Source: Helicoverpa zea (lineage: Eukaryota; Arthropoda; Insecta; Lepidoptera; Noctuidae). Taken from it: 64,000 nucleotides of DNA. Positions 1 through 8,949 of this stretch are shown here, piece by piece (position 1 is the stretch's first letter; each line of letters begins with the position of its first letter). The notes under the pieces are model-generated. The model saw only the letters and a program-made list of their open reading frames with translations. It was not told where the DNA came from and ran no database searches. Location of the stretch: the NCBI RefSeq assembly GCF_022581195.2, contig NC_061465.1:4838501-4902500 (forward strand), in the 5' to 3' direction. Made by a program: the position numbers and the translations under genes.

Positions 1-1844
1 AGATTTGTGTACGAATTTTTGATGACTATTTTGTCTTTTTGATATAGAATAAAGGTGGGAAAAGAAATCGTCCATCTTATGATAACATGGAGTTCGAACG
101 GAATATGAATGTTGATTTATTGACGGTTAAAAATATAATGTAGTTAGCCAAAAGTTCCACTAGCATTGAGAGGAGTTCGAATTGTGATCTGTTTAGGTGA
201 AAATATGACCAATGTGAAAAATAATAAATGTTTTCAAAACAAAGTATGCCATTTGTAGTTTTCTGTATAGTGCATAAAATGAATGAAGTTCCTAACTACT
301 TAGCTGTAAATAAATACTAGCCGTTATCAGTAGAAGGTATTGGTGTCATGGAAAACTTCATTCATTTTCTAAATGTAACTACCATCACCAATTTCCATGA
401 AATTAGCATAACCCTCATCCCTTAATGTACCCCATAAAACTAATGATTAATTGAGTAATAAGAGATCAAAAAGAAAGCTGTCAAGATGCTTATCAAGAAA
501 TCCATTAACCCTTATGAATGTTGATCGTTACACAAGTGTGTTTGTGTCGCCCTGACTGAAATTTGGGTAAATATAATTTTACTTAATATGATATTTTTAA
601 TAGTTAATAATCCTGCTGCTAGTTTCCTTTGGAATGTACTAATTACTATTGCATGATCTTCATGTACACCCTTCAAACGCTGATTAATTCACATTGTCCC
701 GATAGCATGGTCCGAACATTGTCGACTCAACATTATACCAATTCCTATTTTAAATATATTTTCAGTCTTAATCATTTTAATTATATTAGTAGTCATGATA
801 GATGACAATGTTTATAGAGTTTATTTTTGGATTTTAAAGTTACCCTAGTCGTGCGGTTTATTTTTCCAAGCATGGATGGTGTAATCTATGGAACTGCCAA
901 CACTGTGCATCTGGTCAGACCTTTGTGACCGGAGCATATGATTGTCGAATATACTTACATTGGCAGTTTCATCAGGTTTTAGGATATCTCATTAGATGTT
1001 GATCAAAAAGTTGTTGCTTGAAAAACTACAAGAATCAAAACTTTTATGTATCTCAAATGGATTGTCATTCAAAGTTTTTCAAACAACGATGATGATATTT
1101 TCCTAAAATTAAACTAAATGTGTACTGAGGTGATGGTTAATAGAGTTCCATCCAATATTTATTTGTTTTTAAACAGTTTATTGTTCCAAATTTATATTAT
1201 TATTATTATCATACGTTTAAATTAGATACAGATACTGCTTAAATAGAAAAAATACTTGTCATGGGGTTTGAACATTTATTTTGCGATAAACAGAATCATT
1301 TGGAATGTTTGCATCTTGACAACTTTTCTTTCTAATGATTATTACATTATTATAATTAATTTTAAGGTAATCGTTTTATGCATCATCATCTTTCGTTTCT
1401 ATCATTCGTCATCTTTCATTTTTCATTCAAACCCCATTTCATTCTAGCGGAGAGCTTTCTTCCAAAATATCCGACGAGTCTTACAATGATAGAATAGTTG
1501 CCGGTGATTGGGTGCACGATTTCTGTATCTGAAAGCACTCCCTGTTTGTCACCAACTACTGATTGCAATGAATGTGTGTATTGCTGTGTACGACTTCTTT
1601 AAAACACAAATTTTCAAGTACACGACAGCTATAACTGCATTGATTACAATCACTTCCTGTCATCTAACATCTTCAGCTTCTGTGACATGATGCATAAACT
1701 AACAATAACAAGAGCAGTAGATACATTTGCCACGTAATTTGAAAATCACATTTTGGCTTTATCCTTTATAGCAAACTGGTATCTTGCTTCTACTGCTCTT
1801 AGATGTACTTCAAATAATATATCGAAGCAATGTTATTTTGACAG
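1..1844 (+). other. Fas2: Intron upstream of the Fas2 transmembrane exon
   Basis: This stretch precedes the transmembrane exon and is probably the end of an intron that starts left of the window. It is AT-rich. Short open frames at 1256-1447 and 1508-1690 do not look like Ig or FN3 sequence. In Drosophila a separate exon encodes the GPI-anchored isoform near this place in the gene; I could not identify a convincing equivalent (small residues followed by a hydrophobic tail and stop, behind a good acceptor). Confidence 0.5.
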
Positions 1845-2040
1845 GCGTTGAACGATCTGGGTTTGCACCACCTCAGCTCTTGTCTAGTGGCTCGATAATT
1901 GGACTGGCACTGGCTGGAGTTTTCATCTGTCTTCTTATTGTGGACCTCCTTCTCCTGTGCTTCAGGCGGCAAGGAGTCATTGCGACTCTTTGTGGCAAAC
2001 GCGGCAAGAAACATAACGACGATGAAGCCAAGTTGGGAAG
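1845..2040 (+). CDS. Fas2: Fas2 transmembrane exon
   Basis: The exon is bounded by an acceptor (TTATTTTGACAG ending at 1844) and a donor (AAG|GTACAG at 2041). The frame starts with two bases of a split codon and ends with AG of the next, i.e. phase 2. It encodes about 65 residues: a short extracellular stalk (VERSGFAPPQLLSSG), one hydrophobic segment of about 24 residues, and a positively charged inner flank (FRRQGVIATLCGKRGKKH), then DDEAKLG. The inside-positive charge fits a type I membrane protein with the cytoplasm C-terminal. A second acceptor-like site (CTGCTCTTAG, ending near 1800) would lengthen the exon in the same frame, but it would add residues unlike the Fas2 stalk. Confidence 0.88.
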
Positions 2041-3552
2041 GTACAGTTCAATTCCTTTTTAACGTTTCTTCAAAAATACTCGTAAAAATATTAATAAAAG
2101 TGTCTAAAACAAACAGTTCATCAGATAGCACTTCATCGACATCATACCGTTACACTCCAGTCTTCCATTGACTTTAATAATTTACCTATCTATATGTATT
2201 TCTCCTTATGTTAATCGTGTCAAAGCCTGTCCTTTGTGTCCCGTGTTCCATGTTAAGTGTTAGTGTCGATGAGAGATGTTTCTGCCCGCTAGTCTGTACG
2301 GTTGGCGCTTCCCGCTCCCTTATTGCAGCACGAAGCCGCGCGCGCCGCCCTCCCCCGCGCCCCTGCCGCCGCCGGTCAAGCTCGTGCCGACCCCTACGTA
2401 AGGCACCACACAATAGCCATACGAAACCTTGAGACTGCCTGCATGCTTTGTTTGTGCGGATCATATGGTTCGGCCCTCGTGAGGAGGACATATCCCGAAC
2501 CGAACGATGATTTGGTTTGAACGGACAATTAACTTTTTAATAAAGGGGATGATGTACTCGTATGTATGAAACTTTTCGCTGGGGCTGAGCAATTTGTAAA
2601 TATCAAGAACGGAAAGCTTCGCGATTTGCCTTTTGTACATAGCTATGGAGATGATTATAGAAACAGTAACGCTTTTGATTGAAAACTGTTCAAGTGTTGT
2701 AGTTGTGAAGTAGTGTACAGTGCCGCTTTTTGAAGGTAACTAATTTATAGCAGCAGTTGTATATTTGTATTTGGAAGCAGGTGCCACGTCTTATACTCGA
2801 GAATTTCGGTCAAGTTCTGTTAAACTGGAACATCTCTTACGACAGTTTTTCGTTCTTATTTCTTTTGGAGTTTATTTGTTTAATCCCAACATTACCTTAT
2901 GTTAACTCTTCCCCAAGCACTCTTGTCACGGGTTTTCATAGTTTGACTTTTACATGTTTGTCTATTTGCACAATCCACTAATAAATATTATTTGTATTTC
3001 CCAATGCTGCCTCATATCAACCACGTGTAGCTATGTACCAACCACGCCAGTGTAAGACATTCAAATATATCATTCAACTTTGTCCTTATTAACAGTTTTT
3101 GTTTGTGCCTTGTGTTTCGTGATTGCAGTGTCTGCCAAATGATATTCTGCATTAATTCTCGGCTTAATGTTGTGTTCGCTTTATTTACCTTCAATCATAT
3201 CATCACATCTTTGTATCTTATCTCTCACATCAACATCCATCAATGCGTAGTTTTGTTTGGTCATGGTTGAACGTTGCATTATGAACATATTGAATACATT
3301 ATTTGTACTGTCGAATTCAGAAGTGAATTGAAAAATGCAACGTTTAACAAAATGACGTGCTGTAAATAAAGCCTGACTAATATTATTAAGGTGAGCCATA
3401 TCTAATCTGTTTTCTGTCACAGGGACGAAAAGGAACCTCTCAAGGATACGAGCGATGATGCTATCAAGAGGAACTCTTCAGTTGAATTCGACGGTCACAG
3501 AGTATACGCCACCAGTGGAGGACCAATCATAGGCAAGAACTCCGCCGTCTAG
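1845..3552 (+). CDS. Fas2: Fasciclin 2, 3' end of gene (partial, three exons)
   Basis: Fas2 is the insect homologue of NCAM, a homophilic cell-adhesion protein of axons, synapses and epithelia with Ig and FN3 domains outside the cell. Only the membrane and cytoplasmic end lies here; the Ig/FN3 exons must be upstream of the window. Joining 1845-2040, optionally 2329-2397, and 3423-3552 gives one open frame. It reads through a short stalk, a hydrophobic helix (SIIGLALAGVFICLLIVDLL), a basic cytoplasmic stretch, the acidic junction DDEAKLG, then DEKEPLKD, VEFDG and the C-terminus IIGKNSAV. From memory, these blocks match the cytoplasmic tail of Drosophila Fas2, including the terminal SAV that binds PDZ domains of Discs large. 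All three exon junctions are phase 2, so the middle exon can be skipped without a frameshift. The identity is strong; the upstream part and the splicing choices cannot be seen. Confidence 0.9.
2329..2397 (+). CDS. Fas2: Fas2 PEST cassette exon (alternatively spliced)
   Basis: This 69-bp exon, too short to show as a clean ORF, sits between a strong acceptor (CTCCCTTATTGCAG ending at 2328) and a donor (GTAAGG at 2398). Read in the frame handed over by the transmembrane exon, it encodes S-TKPRAPPSPAPLPPPVKL-VPTPT, joining to DEKEPLKD in the last exon. The core PPSPxPLPPPVKL closely resembles the PEST segment of Drosophila Fas2. The exon is a multiple of three with phase 2 on both sides, so PEST-plus and PEST-minus isoforms are both possible. 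It is strikingly GC-rich (CGCGCGCCGCCC) in an AT-rich region. PEST segments are generally thought to promote turnover. Confidence 0.85.
3423..3552 (+). CDS. Fas2: Fas2 terminal coding exon with PDZ-binding C-terminus
   Basis: The acceptor is a pyrimidine-rich tract ending TTTTCTGTCACAG at 3422. The first G completes the split codon: AGG (Arg) when joined straight to the transmembrane exon, ACG (Thr) after the PEST cassette. The following 42 codons encode DEKEPLKDTSDDAIKRNSS, VEFDGHRVYATSGGPIIG and KNSAV, then TAG at 3550-3552. The last residues S-A-V form a class I PDZ ligand (S/T-x-hydrophobic), the known attachment point of Fas2 to Discs large at synapses. No frameshift or stop interrupts the exon. 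Confidence 0.9.
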
Positions 3553-5010
3553 GTACCTAAGTCACTAAGTATTAAATGATTATGATTGTGAATGTTTAAT
3601 CGTCAAAACTTGATTCGATATGCTTGTGTTTATGTGAGCGCGACCAGTATTTTAAACTGCCAAAAGTTTACTTAAGTATTCAGCTTTACTGTCTCAACTT
3701 TATTTATCATCACATATTAGGTACTCTACTATATATATTTTTATAACATCTATATATAATCACGCAAAAATATTTTATACAATTTTCTTAGGTTCTGTCG
3801 TGGAAGGCATTTTTGTCTTTATCAATAGAACTTTATAGGATTCCGCACTTTATAAAATTCTTGAAAGTTACAGCTGCTTCAAGAGGTACGAAATGTGCCT
3901 TTTAGTGTATTTCTATAATGAGGGTATTATACTTTAGTGTATATAGGATAATGTATATGTAATATTACACGTCACAATATTTTTTTAAATTTATTCATAC
4001 ACATACTGTTTCTCTATTTAAAAGACAATTATTTTTATATTTTCTTCATATTCTATTTCTTGTTTATAGATTTTTTGTAAGTAAGTACTTAATTTTATTA
4101 TAAGCCATCACATAACACTGAACCACTATGATATTATCATACAATCAAATGAAACAATAGTTATTAACACTACAATATGCCGAATTGTTTTTGTTTTAGT
4201 TCATTAAGTGCGTTGCCTTTAATTTTAGCGAAAAAATCTGAAACTATAGATATAAGTTATCGAATAGGCTTTGTAAATAAATAGTTAAGACTGTAAATAT
4301 TTCTATTCTACTGTTTTCAACGTCTCATGACGGTACAATCTCAATATGAAAATGATATAACTGTTATTGAATAATAATAATACGATTGTATGAGACAATC
4401 TTGACGCTTGCTTATGTCAGTATAAGCCACCTAGATGTCATGTTTAATTTTATAAACAAATCGTTAGTTAGGTAATGTATACCTGTTAGATGATTTAAGG
4501 TTTTAGATATTCCTACTTATTGTAATGATTTAGGTATGTTAAAGAACAATACACATAAAAAGTAGAAGGTTTTTTGCGAAAATCTCGATCACAAACGCAA
4601 CCATCACAATGCAGACTCAGTACTTAACACTTTGATACACTTTGTACTTATCTACACATATTTTTATATTTCGATCTCGATATTAGTTTTAATAGGCTAC
4701 TTCTTAGCTTTAAGAGTTTATTATACTTCTGTTTTTCATGTGTATTGTGGTCATTTGAATTAGACTGCTAAATTAGTAAAAGAGTTTTGTCATCCAATTT
4801 TAAAGTGATCAGGCAATTTAGCAGTAAATTCAAATTGAGTCGAAAACATGTTTTTATAACCACTTCATATACTTAAGATATTTTTATTATTATTGATAGT
4901 ATTTATCTACATCTTGTACCTAAAAATCTAAAAATGTTTTAAACCTTCATACAACGCCTTCAATAACAAAATGAATTTAGGAAGTAAATGTAGAATAAAT
5001 GGGTTTAAAT
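3553..5010 (+). other. Fas2: Probable Fas2 3' UTR and downstream sequence
   Basis: After the stop codon the sequence is AT-rich with no open frame of note, as expected for a long 3' UTR. Canonical AATAAA hexamers occur at 4276-4281 and 4994-4999; the first is followed by a T/G-rich stretch. The true cleavage site cannot be decided from sequence alone, so the right boundary is provisional. Confidence 0.45.
4276..4281 (+). terminator. Candidate polyadenylation signal AATAAA for Fas2
   Basis: A canonical hexamer about 725 bases after the Fas2 stop, followed by a T-rich stretch. Another hexamer lies at 4994-4999, so this is one of several possible signals. Confidence 0.3.
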
Positions 5011-6250
5011 GATTACCTTTGCTGATTGTTAGGCGTTTGGTATTACAGGTTGACGATCTGTTATTTCGAGAAGTTTCCAAAACTTATAATCTAGTTATGA
5101 CTCAGAACTGGTGACCAAAGTCTCGTCAAACTGTAATAACAAGTCCAAAACTTATTGAACTGGATAAATCGGACAATCGATATCAATTTATCCATTAAAT
5201 AGCGACTAGTCTGCCTCAATAGACACAATTCAAGGCAATCAAATTAGTTATTTTATTGAACAAATTGAAAATTGAAGACAAACTGAAACTTTAGTCGTCT
5301 GCTTCCTTGTGTACAAGCTTCAATGTTAATCGTATGTTCGTATGTCTGTCAGCTTATAGTGGCCGGGTGTCGACAACATGAGAAGCGCATTTTTATATGA
5401 AAATAAATGTATTGAAAATATTTCTGTCTATCATTTCTTACAACCCTAAAATAGAGCCACACCGATTGAAAAGTAATAAATGAAAGTCAAAGATTACGGG
5501 TGTCAAAAAACAGGAAATTAATCCAATAAAAACGCTGCATTACATGACATTCCTAATTTTAATTCCTAAAGAAGTTATAAAGGTGAAAATTTATATTATT
5601 CCACGGTTCATTAATATTAATTTGCGTTATAAATAGAGCTATTAAAATAGGGACGCCCAAAAAATTTGTCGACAACGAAACATGATTTATTTTTGTTACT
5701 AGAATGGTACAAAATGCTTTTTAATCGGTATTCTTATTACAATGTAATGTTTAGTGAGGGGATGCGGTGGGGCGAACAGTTTGCGGACAATGACGCAAAT
5801 GTTGTGCAACAACACTTAGTAGCGTTTTAACAATAGGGATGAGCTTTGTCGCTTTACGCTTGTCGATTTAATTTTTTATCGAATGTACCGCAGTGAGAGT
5901 GATTATTTTTGGATTACCTGTAGAACATGGTGAACTAGAAAGTATAAAAAGTATTTTTTAAAACTATGAGTCATTGAATGTAGATTATATAAAAAAGAAC
6001 GAAAAATACAAATTATGCGTGTGTCCCATAGCCACTAGTCTACACGGAGAATCATCATTTGATCGTAACTAGTTCAAATGGTTCATCTTAGCTAGATACA
6101 ATAAATTACATAGCCTACACAATAGGACAGTGTTCCATAACAACAGAAACAAACAAAGTAATATCGAATCTAAAACTAAAATGTTTTATAAACATGTAAT
6201 GCCAACCAGTCAAGATAAAATTTATTGAATGTCATAGAACCTATCGACTT
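5011..6250. other. AT-rich stretch without recognised features
   Basis: No open frame, repeat signature or GC-rich block that I recognise. Confidence 0.4.
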
Positions 6251-6411
6251 TTCATGAGCCGTGACGCAGTTAGCAGCACTATTTTGCAAAAGCAATGCGT
6301 CACGCTTGATCCGCGGGGTGCAGTCAATCTCTGTGGTCTATGCGTGAAGCGAAGGACACAATGGTGCACCCTGCCCTGTTATAATTTATATTTCACTGAC
6401 ATTCTCTGTAG

Positions 6412-6473
6412 GGGGCCCGTGCGTGCTCTATCTGCCGGGACAGCCGAGCCAAATGAAGTGGACTTACGCTGTG
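6412..6473 (+). CDS. Candidate short internal exon, unidentified
   Basis: A 62-bp GC-rich block lies between an acceptor-like site (CATTCTCTGTAG ending at 6411) and a donor-like site (GTAGGT at 6474). One frame reads GPCVLYLPGQPSQMKWTYAV with no stop up to the donor. A second frame is also open (GPVRALSAGTAEPNEVDLRC), so the frame is not settled. Upstream, 6250-6410 is also less AT-rich than its surroundings and carries a 9-bp inverted repeat (CGTGACGCA and TGCGTCACG). I do not recognise the peptide and no partner exon was found. It could equally be part of an old repeat. Confidence 0.2.
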
Positions 6474-6816
6474 GTAGGTACACTCCTAAAATCTCGAAAG
6501 TAAGTATGAGATCGTAAAAGTTGATTAAGCAAGCATAATATTAAAGGAAAAATCTTCTAATTACGTAGATGTTTTATCATTTCAAGGGTCATTTATCATA
6601 CTGCTTGACAGGCTTGTCGTCGGCGGATATTAACAGCTCAAGCTCTAAATAAGGAACATGACCAAATTAATCTAGAAAAAATTAATATCACTGGCTTGCA
6701 ATAAATTGTACTCAAATACAATCTTAAATTTTGTAATTTACCTTGTTGATAAAAGCAATTACGAATTCTGAGATTTTGGATCAGATATAATAATTCAATT
6801 TGGTATCGTAGTCACC

Positions 6817-7008
6817 CTACTCTCTAAGCCCATATTGGTTATCGCAGCAACAATTAGGGCCGTCCACGGGGCAGCTTACGCACGCTTCGAACAACTTCCC
6901 TTTCATATAATTGCCCCAGTAGCAGATGATACGGATTACCAACAGGGCACAGCCAAAAACACAATAGAAAGTAATACAGGTCGACTCATTTCCGATACAA
7001 GTTGTCAT
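6817..7008 (-). CDS. Small ORF: cysteine-rich single-pass membrane protein, 63 aa (hypothetical)
   Basis: A complete minus-strand ORF runs from ATG at 7008-7006 to TAG at 6819-6817. The product starts MTTCIGNEST (with an N-E-S glycosylation sequon), continues into a hydrophobic helix at about residues 12-31 (ITFYCVFGCALLVIRIICYW), then a basic short loop (MKGKLFEA) and a cysteine-rich tail (CVSCPVDGPNCCCDNQYG, ending LRE). It has ten cysteines. Codons are richer in G/C at third positions than the AT-rich surroundings. The plus strand of the same block is also open without ATG, so chance cannot be excluded. A T-rich AG just upstream (near 7030) could be a splice acceptor, in which case this would be the last exon of a longer protein. 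I recognise no family. Confidence 0.35.
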   Translation of the reverse strand: MTTCIGNESTCITFYCVFGCALLVIRIICYWGNYMKGKLFEACVSCPVDGPNCCCDNQYGLRE

Positions 7009-7239
7009 TACGAAAAAATACACCCCTAAAAAGATGGCTGTCGATGCCCCTTTTTAATTAGGGATCGTATTTAAAAGGATATGTTTAATATAGCTTGTGT
7101 AAGTGATCCCCCGTTTGAAATTAGTTTGCGAAACTCGTTTTTGGATAAGTATCGGATTCGTTTTTGCCTGTAAGCGTACAAACAAATTGATTTTTAAATT
7201 TGTCCTTCCTTATAAAATACAAGTATATTCGTATAGGGA

Positions 7240-8225
7240 ACTATATTTTTTGTCACCAAAATTTATATTTGTCATCAAGTTGTATCACCTAATAAATAGA
7301 TCTATCGCCACGAAATATTTTCGTTCTCAGATAAACAAAGAGTGTTCACAGGTATGAATTAGCAAATTATTGTTAATATAATGTGTAAAATATGAGATGG
7401 ATTACCAATAAAATTGTAGTGCATTACATGAATATAAACTTCGTTCTTATAATAATAGTTTTATTACTTAAATAATAGCTTGGTGCTCAAAATGGTAGAT
7501 CTGTCACCAAATAAATCGATTAATCGATCCCTGACTGCGACTCCTTTTTATTTGTTATTTTGTCACCAATACAGTAGTTACATTTTATTTCGTTCAGTTA
7601 TTAAAATAATGTATTCGTTACCAATTTAATACATCAGTTTATAATTTTAATAAAAATATGTTCAAAGGGAAGAGGAAGGGAAGGGAGACAAATTGGCGCG
7701 CTTTCGGGCCTCAACGAATGGGTTGTAGGTTGGTTGTAGGTACGATCATACGATGCGGGGCGCGGGCAGTGAGATTTTTAACAATAAATATTGATTATTT
7801 TGACTTTGATTAATTGTTTTATTTACTATTCAGCTAGAAATTTAATTTAAATATATTTATACTACCTGTGGAAACTAAAGCCCTTGGGGGGAGGCACATG
7901 GCCAGTTAAGTAGTAGACTCTTTTGGTTGAAATGATGATGACGACCACCCTACATTTTTAGACCTTCATAAAATTTTCTAGTGATATAATATATGATTTA
8001 TTGGTGATCTCTTTAAATTAGTTTGCTTAAATACTATTAGGACAAACCTATTATAATACATACAAAATCATTTATTTGGTACTTGACCCCATATCTCCAT
8101 GATTTTCGGTAATTTATTGTGGAAATGATTTTATATTGTTTGGTGACTACATTTGGTGACAAATCTACTATTTTGAGGGCAAACCCTATTATTTAAGAAA
8201 CACAAAATGAATTAAATTGGTGACA
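7240..8225. repeat. Interspersed repeat with recurring TGTCACCAAAT motifs and inverted arms
   Basis: Variants of TGTCACCAAAT recur at 20-70 bp spacing between about 7250 and 7640 (GTCACCAAAATTT, TTACCAATAAAAT, GTCACCAAATAAAT, GTCACCAATACAG, GTTACCAATTTAA). The same sequence appears inverted on the right. Block 7467-7516 (CTTAAATAATAG, then GCTCAAAATGGTAGAT, then CTGTCACCAAAT) is matched in reverse complement by 8154-8197. The centre contains a diverged LINE tail (7862-7945). It looks like an old palindromic or composite transposable element. Confidence 0.55.
7862..7945 (+). mobile_element. LINE 3'-tail remnant
   Basis: The stretch CCTGTGGAAACTAAAGCCC, GGGGGGAGGCACATGGCC, AGTAGACTCTTTTGGTTGAAATG and then an ATG-rich end is a diverged copy of the well-known lepidopteran LINE 3' end (GGGAGGCCTATGTCCAGCAG and then GCTGAAATGATGATG). 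Only the tail is present. Confidence 0.5.
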
Positions 8226-8882
8226 GCTTAAATCATACCCATTAGTATACGTTTTTTTTTTCTTGTTTGTCTAATAATATTGTCCCAAAAAAGTGAATAC
8301 CTACTCTAGATATTGTAATTGGATATCAACATTAATTAGTAACCTCTTGTCTAGTGTTAGTAATTAGAATGATAGGACCAATATATCCCCGGAATAGGAG
8401 ATCTCATTTAGTAAATAGCTGTTCTCTGTCTAATTGCTGCAGATTAGTTCAGATTTAGAACTTCACACGTAAATTGTAGTAAACGGGCCACTAGCTCCGT
8501 CCGAGGGTCTTATTAATTGTTGAACCGAATGTTTAAATTACCCAACCTGGGAGAAAGGCTTTATATGTATTTTTCATTCAATATCCCTGTGCATTTCAGG
8601 CCGAAAATAATTGAAAACGTCATGCACAGCTAAAAATGCACTTTCTATTTTAAAACGCGTTCAATAATTTTTTTATCTATTGCTTTTTTAAATATATATC
8701 TGAATGTAACCCAAGTACCTAATCCATTTTGTAATAACCTAGTTTTAGTTGTACAGTCAACTTCAGGTCAGTGGTAACAGTTTTAAAGCAAAATCGTACT
8801 TATTACTATTGAATTAAGGTGCATGACAGTTACCACTGATGTGCGGTCTACCGTACAATAACAATAAAAATTGCTGTCTGTT

Positions 8883-8943
8883 ACAGCCTTTTTATTGTCC
8901 CACTGCTGGGCACAGGCCTCCTCTCACACGGAGAAGGATTGAG
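8883..8943 (-). mobile_element. LINE 3'-tail fragment, minus strand
   Basis: Read on the minus strand this is CTCAATCCTTCTCCGTGTG, AGAGGAGGCCTGTGCCCAGC, AGTGGGACAATAAAAAGGCT, a common moth LINE 3' end, better preserved than the copy at 7862. The body of the LINE is absent, as in typical 5'-truncated insertions. Confidence 0.6.
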
Positions 8944-8949
8944 TTGTAC

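Noticed and set aside
1799..2014. Open frames on the minus strand and in a second plus frame over the Fas2 transmembrane exon
   Set aside because: They are shadows of the real Fas2 frame, which has matching splice phases and family similarity.
2186..2520. Three overlapping ORFs of 72-101 codons around the GC-rich PEST exon
   Set aside because: They arise from the GC-rich cassette and cross its splice sites; the 23-residue in-frame reading explains the block better.
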